This document shows positions 23,479 to 30,744 of a stretch of 37,969 nucleotides of DNA, one piece after another; the first letter of the stretch is position 1; each line of letters starts with the position of its first letter. Made by a program: the position numbers and the translations under genes. The stretch is from a virus. The stretch covers positions 1 through 37,969 of the IMG/VR virus record IMGVR_UViG_3300032242_003379, one strand, 5' to 3'. Under the pieces are notes generated by a model. It saw only the letters and a list, made by a program, of their open reading frames with translations, was not told where the DNA came from and ran no database searches.

Positions 23479-25061
23479 ATCAAGGCCCCTTTCGACAAGG
23501 CGCGCACAAAGCCGCCGTGGCGGTCGCCCAGCATCGCGTCGCGCGCGGCTTCCGCCCGCGCATCCAGCTGGGCCTGGTAACCCTCCAGACCGGCAACCTG
23601 CGCGCGGTAGCCGTATTCGGATGGTTCGGCCTTGGCCGCGAACAGCGCCAGTGCGGCGGCAATCGCGGCGTCGCCGTGCCGGCCTTCGCCATCGCTATCC
23701 AGCCGGCGGGCCGGCACGCGGATTACGCCGCGTTCCCAGCGCAGCAGGCGGAAATCATCGGCAATGTCCTGGTCGCGCGGCACGCTGAAAGTGCCGTCCT
23801 CGAAGGCGGCTTTCAGCGGCGGCATGTTTTCCCGGTACCAGGGTTCGGTCAGGCTGATCGATAGCGCGCGTTCGCCGTACTTCAGCACCGCCTGTTCCGC
23901 AAGATACATGCCGTTGCCGCCCTCATCCAAGGCGACGGCGCGCAGGCGCGGCAGGCGATTTGCCACGAAGAACAAGATATCGCGCTGCGCTTCGAAGGGG
24001 ACGTTCCGCAGCTCAAGCACGAAGGGCGTGTGCCGGCTGGTATCCGCGGCGATCGTCACCGGCCACAGGACCGAAAGGTCCCTGCGCCGGGCGAAATCCA
24101 TGCCCATGGCGTGCGGCCGCGCGCGGTCCAGCCGGTCCAGCACCGGCGCCAGCTCCAGCCGGCAGAAGGCGTCTACGGCATCCCGCCGTTCCGCTTCGGG
24201 CAGATGCAGGAACCCCGCGTCGCACTTCCAGCGCAGCACCGGCGCCGGCGACATGCGGGCGGTGACCAGGCTGCCAGGAATCGGCGCGGCCCCGCCGCTG
24301 GCCGGAATGCAGAATAGCTCCTCATCCGCGTTGCCCCGGTACTTCGCCAGGATATCCGCTCGAAAGGCGGCTTCGGTTTCCGGCGACCAGGTCTTCCCCG
24401 TGCGCAGGCAGATGCGCTTGAACAGGCCTTCGGCCAGGGCTTCATCGAAGGTGCAGCGCTGCAGCGTGTAGGGCAGGCGCCCGCCCCGGATATCCTGCAC
24501 CAGCCCGTTGAAGGCGTTGTCCTCGCCCAGATGGGTGGACAGCACCAGGACCTTGCCGCCCCACATCAGATAGGCCAGCGCCGCTTTCAGCACGCCGGAC
24601 AGGTCATCCATGAAGGCCGCTTCGTCCAGGATCGCCAGACCCTGCTTGCCGCGCAGCGAACGCGCCATGGATGGCAGGGCGGTCACCTCAAATCCGCTGG
24701 CGAACTTAACGCGGAAGGCGCCCACGCCGGCATCGGGCTTGTCCGGGTCCGTGAAGACGAATTCTTCCACCGGCCGAGCCGCCAGCTGGAACTCCTTCGC
24801 CCAATCGGCCACGTAGCCGATGAACTCGCGGGTCATTTCCCGCTCATAGCCCATGTACATCACATCCATGCCGCCGGCCGCGCGGCTGCGGGCGGCCAGC
24901 AAGGCGGCGATCGCCGCTGCCACCCAGGAAAAGCCGGTGCGGCGGCTTTTCTCCACCACCACTACCGAATCTGTCTCCACTGCCGCGACCAGCCGCTGCT
25001 GGTAGGGCAGCAGGACGGCAGGCAGATCGGCGGCGGGGTCGGGCTTGCGGGTTACCGCCAT
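23475..25061 (-). CDS. terL: Terminase large subunit, Mu gp28
   Basis: 528 residues. The N-terminal ATPase has a Walker A-like loop EKSRRTGFSW (about 37-46) and Walker B LAILDEAAF (Asp146/Glu147). A C-terminal RNase H-type nuclease starts near residue 317 at MGMDFARRRDLSVL. In Mu-like phages it packages phage DNA by a headful mechanism from sites near the transposase end, taking flanking host DNA with it. The ATG overlaps the upstream gene by 10 bp. Confidence 0.95.
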   Translation of the reverse strand: MAVTRKPDPAADLPAVLLPYQQRLVAAVETDSVVVVEKSRRTGFSWVAAAIAALLAARSRAAGGMDVMYMGYEREMTREFIGYVADWAKEFQLAARPVEEFVFTDPDKPDAGVGAFRVKFASGFEVTALPSMARSLRGKQGLAILDEAAFMDDLSGVLKAALAYLMWGGKVLVLSTHLGEDNAFNGLVQDIRGGRLPYTLQRCTFDEALAEGLFKRICLRTGKTWSPETEAAFRADILAKYRGNADEELFCIPASGGAAPIPGSLVTARMSPAPVLRWKCDAGFLHLPEAERRDAVDAFCRLELAPVLDRLDRARPHAMGMDFARRRDLSVLWPVTIAADTSRHTPFVLELRNVPFEAQRDILFFVANRLPRLRAVALDEGGNGMYLAEQAVLKYGERALSISLTEPWYRENMPPLKAAFEDGTFSVPRDQDIADDFRLLRWERGVIRVPARRLDSDGEGRHGDAAIAAALALFAAKAEPSEYGYRAQVAGLEGYQAQLDARAEAARDAMLGDRHGGFVRALSKGALI

Positions 25062-25333
25062 TCGCTCTCAGCCCGCGCCTGCGCGCCGGTCCACGCATCC
25101 GGCGCCGGCGGCTTTTCGGCATCCTTCACGCTTGGCAGCCCGCGCCAGCCGCCGCACCACTGGTCTTCGCGCACGGTAGGCCACACGGTATGCAGCCGGC
25201 CGTCCTGTTCCGTGGTGCGCGGCGGCCGCGCCAAGCAGGCGGCAACGGTGTAGCGCTTGCCGTCCCGCGTCGCGGGGAAGGCCCGCTCCCGGTTCCAGAA
25301 GCCGCAAGCATCGCAGCGCTTTGGATCGCTCAT
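25052..25333 (-). CDS. Small Cys/Trp protein, possible zinc ribbon
   Basis: 93 residues, ATGA overlap with the small terminase stop. KRCDACGFWNRE near the N-terminus, a later Cys, and TVREDQWCGGWR resemble small phage proteins that pair an N-terminal CxxC-FW with a terminal DWCGE-like motif. Probably metal-binding; the role is unknown. It sits between small and large terminase genes, so packaging is a reasonable guess. Confidence 0.72.
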   Translation of the reverse strand: MSDPKRCDACGFWNRERAFPATRDGKRYTVAACLARPPRTTEQDGRLHTVWPTVREDQWCGGWRGLPSVKDAEKPPAPDAWTGAQARAESEWR

Positions 25334-25899
25334 GCTGCCACCCCCAGGATGCGCGCCTTGATCGCGTCCACCGTTTCCCCGGACAGGCCGGCGGCGCGCG
25401 CCATTTCAGCCGCCGCCGAAGCGGCTTCCCCACGAGCCCGGTCCGCCGCCCGCTTTTCCGCCTGCGCCGCATAGTCCAGGTCCGTCCGCGCAGCGCGGGA
25501 CACGCTTTCCAGCGCGCGGGCAAGCTGCATCAGCCCCTGGCTGTCCATCGCCGCGCCGTCGCCATCGGCCTTTGCCGCATCGCGCGCGCGTCGCATCAGG
25601 CTGAGTATCTGATCGTGCAGCAGCTCCACGTTCAGCCGCAGCGCCGCGCTGCCCGGGGCATCGTCCAGGCTCTGCGCCAGATACGCGGCCACGCCGCGGC
25701 TGCGGCGGAGATCTTCGGCCAGCTCCTGGTCCACCCGGCTGATGTGCCGGGCCAAACCGCTGCGGCTGATGGCGGCCGCTTCGCCACCCATGGCCTTCAG
25801 GTGCGCCAGGATGTCGTCCAGCGTGTGCCGTTCGCGCAGCCGGCCAATCTCCGCCTGCAGCTCGATCGGCAGGCGTTCCACCTTGGACCGGCGGGCCAT
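25330..25899 (-). CDS. Terminase small subunit, DUF3486, Mu gp27
   Basis: 189 residues from the ATG at 25899 (TAATG overlap with the upstream stop). MARRSKVERLPIELQAEIGR, then ISRSGLARHISRVDQ form the HTH-containing DUF3486 N-terminus. A long helical C-terminal region follows. It recognises the packaging site and loads the large subunit. Confidence 0.92.
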   Translation of the reverse strand: MARRSKVERLPIELQAEIGRLRERHTLDDILAHLKAMGGEAAAISRSGLARHISRVDQELAEDLRRSRGVAAYLAQSLDDAPGSAALRLNVELLHDQILSLMRRARDAAKADGDGAAMDSQGLMQLARALESVSRAARTDLDYAAQAEKRAADRARGEAASAAAEMARAAGLSGETVDAIKARILGVAA

Positions 25900-26204
25900 T
25901 ACGAGAGGACCCGGTCCGCGACGCCCGGATGATGCTGACCGCGCGCAACCACCAGCCCGGCATCGCGCAGCTTCGCCAGCCACAGCTCCCCGGCCGGCGG
26001 GGACGCAAGGCGTTCCAGGTCCACCAGCCCGGCGCGGGACAGCCACAGCAGCTCCGCCCGCAAGCCATCCTGGCCGGCATCGCCCAGCCGGGCGGCCACA
26101 AACTGCCGCGCCACCCGTTCATTCACCTGGTGGCCATCGGCCTCCAGCAGGGCGTCCAGCAGCAGACGGCGGCGATGTTCGCTCATTAGCGCGGCAAGGC
26201 TCAT
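25899..26204 (-). CDS. Winged-helix-like phage protein, Mu gp26 position
   Basis: 101 residues, ATGA overlap with the DUF2730 stop. Helical segments (SEHRRRLLLDALLEADGHQV, RAELLWLSRAGLVDLERL, LRDAGLVVARGQ) suggest a winged-helix fold. In Mu-like phages a small protein of this type sits between the DUF2730 and DUF3486 genes. DNA binding during packaging is plausible but unproven. Confidence 0.75.
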   Translation of the reverse strand: MSLAALMSEHRRRLLLDALLEADGHQVNERVARQFVAARLGDAGQDGLRAELLWLSRAGLVDLERLASPPAGELWLAKLRDAGLVVARGQHHPGVADRVLS

Positions 26205-26581
26205 AGGCCTTTTTCCTTCTGAAGCTCATGCTGCAGTAGGACGGTCAGCTGGCGCTCTATCCGGCTCATGGTCTCGCTGGTGTGCCGCGTGCTGATCGTC
26301 ATCAGGTCCCGCAGGGCTTGCAGCTCGGATTGCAAGCCGGTCATGCGGCTTTCCACTGCGCCCACCCGGTCCGCCACGCGCTGCAGGTCGGCATGGGTCG
26401 GGATGCTGTTCAGCTTGCCCTCCACCTCGCCCAGCCGGCCGTCGATTTCATCCACGGTGTCGCGGGCAGCAAAGTCGCGCGCCAGGCGGGCGCGCAGCAC
26501 CCAATAAGCGGCGCCGCCGGCGGTTAGGAAGGTGCCGAACAGCGCGGCGATTTCGCCAAAATCCAGCCCGAACAGGGTCAT
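26201..26581 (-). CDS. DUF2730 membrane-anchored coiled-coil protein, Mu gp25-like
   Basis: 126 residues. One N-terminal membrane segment (FGEIAALFGTFLTAGGAAYW) is followed by a heptad-rich coiled coil (about 40-115). This is the DUF2730 layout. Function is unknown; it is conserved upstream of the packaging genes. ATGA overlap with the zinc finger gene. Confidence 0.87.
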   Translation of the reverse strand: MTLFGLDFGEIAALFGTFLTAGGAAYWVLRARLARDFAARDTVDEIDGRLGEVEGKLNSIPTHADLQRVADRVGAVESRMTGLQSELQALRDLMTISTRHTSETMSRIERQLTVLLQHELQKEKGL

Positions 26582-26796
26582 GCCGCGCGGCTCCCCAGCT
26601 CAATCAGCTCTCGGCACGCCACGCAATGCACCGCGCTGGGATAGGCTCGCAGGCGGGCGGCGGGGATCGGCGCGTCGCAATGCAGGCACATGCGCTCTGT
26701 GGCGGCGTCGGCTGGCGCCAAGCGCTGCCTGACGGCGGCGATGGCCAATTCGGTTGCTAGTTGTACCAGCGGCTCCGCCGCGTCCGCGTGGTCCAT
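26578..26796 (-). CDS. TraR/DksA-type zinc finger protein
   Basis: 72 residues with four cysteines (C37, C40, C58, C61) in the CxxC-17-CxxC arrangement of DksA/TraR zinc fingers, plus ARLRAYPSAVHCVACREL. TraR-like proteins bind RNA polymerase in the secondary channel and alter promoter kinetics. Being the first gene after mor and after repeat element c, it could tune late transcription. SD-like AAGGG lies about 10 bases before the ATG. Confidence 0.88.
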   Translation of the reverse strand: MDHADAAEPLVQLATELAIAAVRQRLAPADAATERMCLHCDAPIPAARLRAYPSAVHCVACRELIELGSRAA

Positions 26797-26810
26797 GGAA
26801 GTACCCTTGC

Positions 26811-27266
26811 CTAGCCGCGCCGGCGACGGGCGGGCTCGCGCGCATCCTCGCGCGCGCGGGCAGGCGCAGGCACCCCCGCGGCTGCGGGGTCAGTGGGGAA
26901 CAGGCTGCCTTGCGCGTCGGTCATCAGCGCCGCTTGAAGGTGGCGATGGACGGTGCTTTCCCAGCACCCCAGGCGGCGGGCAATTTCCCGGTAGGACAGG
27001 CCGCGGGCGCGATACAGCCGCATGCGCCAATCCCGCGCCAGGGGGATGCGGATTTCCTCCCCGCCCCGGATCTCCGCCAGGGCCCGCGCTCCAGGCAGCC
27101 CCACCAGCCGCGCCAGCTCGCTGCCCTGGTTGGGAATGCGCGCGCAGTACACCGCCGTGCCGCCGGCTTGTTCGATGGCATGCAGCGCGGCGTCTTCGCC
27201 CACGGCATCCACCAGCCATGCAATTTCCACCGGCGGGCGGATGGGGCGGGGCGGGGCGTTAGCCAT
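26811..27266 (-). CDS. mor: Mor/C-type transcription activator
   Basis: 151 residues. The Mor pattern shows in GGTAVYCARIPNQGSELARL, the short beta strand RGGEEIRIPLARDW, and an HTH (SYREIARRLGCWESTVHRHL). Mu has two such proteins, Mor for middle and C for late genes. Only one is visible here, so it probably drives the late genes directly. The C-terminal ~35 residues are Pro/Ala/Arg-rich and overlap element c. The ATG overlaps the preceding stop by 8 bp. Confidence 0.88.
   Translation of the reverse strand: MANAPPRPIRPPVEIAWLVDAVGEDAALHAIEQAGGTAVYCARIPNQGSELARLVGLPGARALAEIRGGEEIRIPLARDWRMRLYRARGLSYREIARRLGCWESTVHRHLQAALMTDAQGSLFPTDPAAAGVPAPARAREDAREPARRRRG
26835..26889 (-). promoter_or_regulatory. 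Late-region repeat element, copy c (end of mor)
   Basis: The minus strand has a dyad (CCCCGC-AGCC-GCGGGG, 26874-26889) then GGGTGCC, a 10-base spacer, a CGCGCGCGAG run and GATGCGCGCGAG. The dyad-to-run spacing is as in copies a and b. It overlaps the last ~25 codons of mor and precedes the zinc finger gene, the position of Mu Plys. GC-rich repeats can look alike by chance, but the ordered match over ~50 bp is unusual. Confidence 0.55.
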
Positions 27267-27645
27267 CGTCCGGCACCTTGGCGATTGTCAGCCCCCGCTG
27301 CCGCGCCAGCCATGCCTGCAGCCCGCTCAACGCATCCTCGAACTGCGCGGCGGTCAGCTCTTCCGCCGTCCGCACGCCATAGCGCTTTAGCAACCAAGTC
27401 TCGGGCGACGCATAGACGCCGGCCCGGAAAGCCCCGGCATCCGCCAGGTCATTCCATGTCTCCCGGAACACGGACCGGGTCACCGCATGCACCGGCGTCG
27501 CCGCGACCAGCGCATCCACGCTGGCCATGGCGATGGCGACGCGGCTTTCCTGGTCTGCCAGCGCCCGCGCCAGGTCCCGCTTCCCGGCCTGCGCCGCCTC
27601 TCGCATCAGGCCGCTGATACGGGTTCGCACCTGGTCCCGGGTCAT
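27259..27645 (-). CDS. Conserved early/middle phage protein, unknown
   Basis: 128 residues, ATGA overlap with the upstream gene. It is helical, with an Arg-rich N-terminus (RTRISGLMREAAQAGKRDLA) and a C-terminal WLLKRYGVRTAEELTAAQFE followed by LQAWLARQRG. I do not recognise a family. Codon bias and tight coupling support a real gene in the pre-mor operon. Confidence 0.72.
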   Translation of the reverse strand: MTRDQVRTRISGLMREAAQAGKRDLARALADQESRVAIAMASVDALVAATPVHAVTRSVFRETWNDLADAGAFRAGVYASPETWLLKRYGVRTAEELTAAQFEDALSGLQAWLARQRGLTIAKVPDDG

Positions 27646-27851
27646 GGCTGTTCCTCCAGCCGGACGGTTGTCGTAACCGTGGCGCGCTCGCCGCCCGGCA
27701 AGATCACGCTCACCTGCACGGCCACGCTGGCCGGCGGCGGCTGTTCCAGCAGCAGCGCGGCGCGGCGCCCCACTTCCACAGCCGATTTCATGGCGGCGGC
27801 TTCAACCTCAGCCATGAAGGCCAGGCGGAAGTCTTCCAGCGCGGCGCTCAC
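27642..27851 (-). CDS. Small phage protein, unknown
   Basis: 69 residues from a GTG overlapping the stop of the 25-codon gene (GTGA). It is N-terminally helical (LEDFRLAFMAEVEAAAMKSA) and C-terminally beta-like (SVAVQVSVILPGGERATVTT). No known family is recognised. Confidence 0.65.
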   Translation of the reverse strand: MSAALEDFRLAFMAEVEAAAMKSAVEVGRRAALLLEQPPPASVAVQVSVILPGGERATVTTTVRLEEQP

Positions 27852-27925
27852 TTGCGGCGCCCCCGCCACAGCGCGGCGGCCACCGCCAGGTTGCAGCAAC
27901 ACCACCAAGCCAGCAGGTCCGTCAT
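27848..27925 (-). CDS. 25-residue Trp/Cys-rich membrane peptide
   Basis: The predicted peptide is MTDLLAWWCCCNLAVAAALW with a basic RGRRK tail: one hydrophobic segment and positive charges at the C-terminal end. The ATG overlaps the gemA stop (ATGA) and its stop overlaps the next GTG (GTGA), which strongly suggests it is translated. It is too short for most gene finders. Function unknown. Confidence 0.6.
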   Translation of the reverse strand: MTDLLAWWCCCNLAVAAALWRGRRK

Positions 27926-28362
27926 GCCTCGCGCTCCAGCCGCTGTTTCCAGGCCTTCAGCCCTTCCAGGACGCGGTTCGCCTGGGCGGGGGAAAGAAAG
28001 TCCGGCGCCGCGACGCCGTTGGGGCTTGCGGCCGTGCGGGTCTGCCGCGCCACGAAGCTGCGCAGCGCAGCATCGCCGCCATCGCGCAGCAGCGGCTGCA
28101 TGTCCTTCCACACCGCGTAGATCATGCGCACCTGCGGCTTGGCGCTGCGCGCCTTGGCGCGGCCCGGCGCGCGGAAGCCCAGGCGGTGAAATTCGGCCAG
28201 CACCTTGTCCAGTGCGCCGGCGTCCAGCGCGCCGGCGCTGTCCTGCCCGGTGATGCGGCGCAACAGGTCGCGGTAGCTGTCATCCGTCAGCGCCAGCTGC
28301 TTCTTCGCCACGTGGATCTTCGCCAGCATGGCGCGCCGATCGGCGGCTTGGGCGGCGGTCAT
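27922..28362 (-). CDS. gemA: GemA-like regulatory protein, Mu gp16 (DUF1018)
   Basis: 146 residues from the ATG at 28362 (ATGA overlap). KIHVAKKQLALTDDSYRDLL, then VLAEFHRLGFR and a C-terminal FLSPAQANRVLEGLKAWKQR are the DUF1018 hallmarks. In Mu, GemA affects host gene expression and DNA topology. It usually sits close to mor, as here. Confidence 0.92.
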   Translation of the reverse strand: MTAAQAADRRAMLAKIHVAKKQLALTDDSYRDLLRRITGQDSAGALDAGALDKVLAEFHRLGFRAPGRAKARSAKPQVRMIYAVWKDMQPLLRDGGDAALRSFVARQTRTAASPNGVAAPDFLSPAQANRVLEGLKAWKQRLEREA

Positions 28363-28787
28363 GCCGGCACCGCCTGGCGCATCGCGCACCAGCGATGTCC
28401 CAGCAGCGCGGCCTTGGTCAGGGCCAGGGCGACGGTGGTGCCGCTGGTTTCAAAGTAGGGGGGATCTGCGCCGCGCTCTGACGAAACCGCGGCATAGGGG
28501 ATGCCGCGTGCAACGCCGACGCCCCAGCCCCAGCCGTGCGGCACCAGCCGCGCGGCATCGTGCACAAAAATGGATGGCCAGGGCATGGGCTGAAAGCCAG
28601 TCTGGACCGGGCTGCGCATGCGCCAGCCGGCCCTGCCGCTGGGTCGCAGCACCTGCCAGCCCAGCGCGAAAAAGATATCCGCGTCGCGCTGCAGGCAGCC
28701 GAAGGGCTTGTCTTCCAGCGCAGTGATGGCCGCCTCGATCGCCGTCACGTCGGGCGAGAAGGTGTGGAGGCTGGTTCCGCTAGTCAT
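28359..28787 (-). CDS. ABA-sandwich-like phage protein
   Basis: 142 residues, overlapping the upstream stop by 8 bp. FSPDVTAIEAAITAL, DADIFFALGWQVL and the C-terminal VALALTKAALLGHRWCAMRQ follow the layout of phage alpha-beta-alpha sandwich proteins often found in early operons. The role is unknown and the family call is tentative. Confidence 0.65.
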   Translation of the reverse strand: MTSGTSLHTFSPDVTAIEAAITALEDKPFGCLQRDADIFFALGWQVLRPSGRAGWRMRSPVQTGFQPMPWPSIFVHDAARLVPHGWGWGVGVARGIPYAAVSSERGADPPYFETSGTTVALALTKAALLGHRWCAMRQAVPA

Positions 28788-29040
28788 CCAGGTGCGCTCC
28801 TGTCAGGATCAGGGTGTTCACGCGGTTGATGCGCTGCATCCATTCCATGCTGGGGTGCTGGCCGGCGTTCAGCAGCGCCACCGTCTCTTCATTCAACAGG
28901 TTTACCGCTGTCAGCAGCGCGCGGGTTGCCACCTTGCGGGCGGCCGATGTTTCCGGGTTGGCCAGCCGACCCGACAGCCGCACCTGCCGGGCCGTGCAGT
29001 CTGCCAGCACCCCCAGCAGGGCGACTGTCCCGGCGCTCAT
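28780..29040 (-). CDS. Small helical early protein, unknown
   Basis: 86 residues from the ATG at 29040 (ATGA overlap). It is mostly helical: VALLGVLADCTARQVRLSG, ARKVATRALLTAVNLLNEET. No recognised family. Position and coupling place it in the early/middle operon. Confidence 0.7.
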   Translation of the reverse strand: MSAGTVALLGVLADCTARQVRLSGRLANPETSAARKVATRALLTAVNLLNEETVALLNAGQHPSMEWMQRINRVNTLILTGAHLDD

Positions 29041-29237
29041 AGCGGCAGCTCCGGCGCTTGCTCGGTGTCCAGCAGGGCGATCGCGTCTTCCAGCAGGGCG
29101 ATGCGGCGCGCCATGTCCGCCGCGGTCATCTTCCCGGCGGCGACCCAGCGGGGATAAACCCGCTGCCGCATTTTCAACTCCCGCCGCAGCTCGGCGACCA
29201 CATCGCGCACCGGCGCGGGCTCTCGCGCGCCGCTCAT
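29037..29237 (-). CDS. Small conserved early protein
   Basis: 66 residues, ATGA overlap. DVVAELRRELKMRQRVYPRW followed by VAAGKMTAADMARRIALLED resembles short helical proteins common in alphaproteobacterial phages and prophages. Function not known. Confidence 0.75.
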   Translation of the reverse strand: MSGAREPAPVRDVVAELRRELKMRQRVYPRWVAAGKMTAADMARRIALLEDAIALLDTEQAPELPL

Positions 29238-30226
29238 CGCTGCGCCGCCCGGGCGCTGGCATCCGCCGCCGCCAGATACGCCAGCACCTGGGACAAAGGC
29301 GCGCCCGTTTCATCCGCGATTTCCCGGCCGCGCTTGCCCTGATCACGCAGCGCCAGGATCTCCGCCCGCAGGTCGCCGGGCTTCACCACGGCGGGGCTCG
29401 GCGCGGGCCGGGGCGGCGGGGGCGGCGGCGGCGCCGGTGGCGCGTCTGGTCCCCGGGCCTGCACTTCGGCCGGCGCTATTGCGTAGGGGCGCGGCGTTTC
29501 CAGCTGTTCTGCCCTTGCCCGGCTGTAGATGCTGCCCTTGGACATGGCCGGGCCGGGCAGTGCCTGCAGGCGCTGTTGCACATCGCCCATGCTCAGCGTG
29601 TCATCAACCCACAGCTCGCGCAGAAGCTTGCGTCGGGCCGGCGTCCAGATGGTTAGAGGTTCTTCGTTATCGCCTGCTGCAGGCGCAGCACAGCCAACAT
29701 GGCGTTCGGATATCCCATCTGCGCCATCAGCAGCGGCAGCGGGATCAGCAGCAAGTGCACCAACGTTGCAGCGTTGGTTATCAGGGTCACTCTCACCAAC
29801 CGCCAAGCAGTGGTCAGGTAGCTTTCGAACATTCCTCGCATCCCCCTTATCCAGCGCCGCAGCGCCCCGCGCCCACACGGGCAGATCCAGCACCAGCCCC
29901 ACCGTTTCCAGCCGATGCGCCACCGCGGCGCACGGACGCTTGCCGCTGACCACCCACGGCATGATGACAAAAAGCGAACCGGCGGCGCCGTGCGCGCACA
30001 CCAGCTTGCCTTCCGCATCCGGCACCAGCGCCAGCCGCGTGCGGGTGACATCCGCCTTGATCCGCACCCGGGTTTCGCCCGGCTGCCAGCCAATCGCCCG
30101 CAACAGCGCGGCGCTCAGCACCAGCTCCCCGCCCGGGCTGCCCTTGCCGGGCAGGCGCCAGCCCAAGGTCACCCGTTGCGCGCTGGGCGGCGCGATCGGC
30201 CGGGTGATGTCGTCCCAGCCGTCCAT
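29234..30226 (-). CDS. Two-HTH early protein with low-complexity linker
   Basis: 330 residues from the ATG at 30226 (TGATG with the gam stop). The N-terminal ~133 residues form a compact domain of unknown family. Residues ~133-193 are an acidic Ala-rich linker whose DNA also encodes a hydrophobic ORF in another frame. Next comes a GcrA/Myb-like HTH (TIWTPARRKLLRELWVDDTL), a Pro-rich tract, and a C-terminal HTH (ALRDQGKRGREIADETGAPL). It is probably a DNA-binding regulator. Third-position GC collapses only in the linker, so a fusion or indels are possible. Confidence 0.65.
   Translation of the reverse strand: MDGWDDITRPIAPPSAQRVTLGWRLPGKGSPGGELVLSAALLRAIGWQPGETRVRIKADVTRTRLALVPDAEGKLVCAHGAAGSLFVIMPWVVSGKRPCAAVAHRLETVGLVLDLPVWARGAAALDKGDARNVRKLPDHCLAVGESDPDNQRCNVGALAADPAAAADGADGISERHVGCAAPAAGDNEEPLTIWTPARRKLLRELWVDDTLSMGDVQQRLQALPGPAMSKGSIYSRARAEQLETPRPYAIAPAEVQARGPDAPPAPPPPPPPRPAPSPAVVKPGDLRAEILALRDQGKRGREIADETGAPLSQVLAYLAAADASARAAQR
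29653..29832 (-). CDS. Embedded out-of-frame membrane ORF
   Basis: 59 residues, MFESYLTTAW followed by a hydrophobic stretch from about residue 12 to 36 (VTLITNAATLVHLLLIPLPL). It is inside the 330-residue gene in a different frame. By hand count, 48 of 59 codons end in G/C here, against 22 of 59 third positions for the enclosing frame. AAGGGGG lies nine bases before the ATG. Local GC is lower than the flanks. It may be a small inner-membrane protein, or the trace of a gene into which the flanking frames have been joined. Confidence 0.5.
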   Translation of the reverse strand: MFESYLTTAWRLVRVTLITNAATLVHLLLIPLPLLMAQMGYPNAMLAVLRLQQAITKNL

Positions 30227-30744
30227 CACGCCACCTCCCGCAGTGCCAGGCCGGCCGGGATCGCCTCGAACGCCTCCGCCTGTTCGATGGACACGCCGGG
30301 CAACGTGCTGGCGACGTCCGGTTCCCGCAGCAGCGCTTCCTTGTCCAGCTCCACCTTGGTCCGCAGGAAGCGCGGCAGCGCCAGCTCCCGGATCACGTCG
30401 ATCAGTTTCGCCGCGCTGGTGCCGCGCAGCGCCACGGACGGCGGGTTGGTGCGCCAGCGCAGCTCGCCGGTGGCCAGCGCGATCGTTTTGCCGTTGCCCT
30501 TCGTCAGGGTCTGACGGTTCGCCACGGCCCAGATTTCCAGGCCATAGGTCGCGGTCTCCACCACCGCGCGATGTGGTGCCGCCAGATCCTCCGCCTCCGC
30601 TTTCGCGGCCGCCACGGCTTCATCCAGGCTGGCCTGGATGCTGCCCAGCGCGCGCTGCGCCTCGCCCAGCCGGGCCAGCTCCGCCGCCGCGTCGGCTTCG
30701 GTCTGCGGCACCGTGGTGGTGATCGCCTTCTTTTTCGCTCGCAT
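30226..30744 (-). CDS. gam: Gam host-nuclease inhibitor
   Basis: 172 residues. After a Lys-rich start, a helical coiled-coil arm is followed by GNGKTIALATGELRWRTNPP, SVALRGTSAAKLIDVIREL and FLRTKVELDKEALLREPDVA. These align well with Mu Gam, a Ku-like dimer that binds DNA ends and blocks host exonucleases. TGATG overlap with the DnaA-like gene. Confidence 0.94.
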   Translation of the reverse strand: MRAKKKAITTTVPQTEADAAAELARLGEAQRALGSIQASLDEAVAAAKAEAEDLAAPHRAVVETATYGLEIWAVANRQTLTKGNGKTIALATGELRWRTNPPSVALRGTSAAKLIDVIRELALPRFLRTKVELDKEALLREPDVASTLPGVSIEQAEAFEAIPAGLALREVA

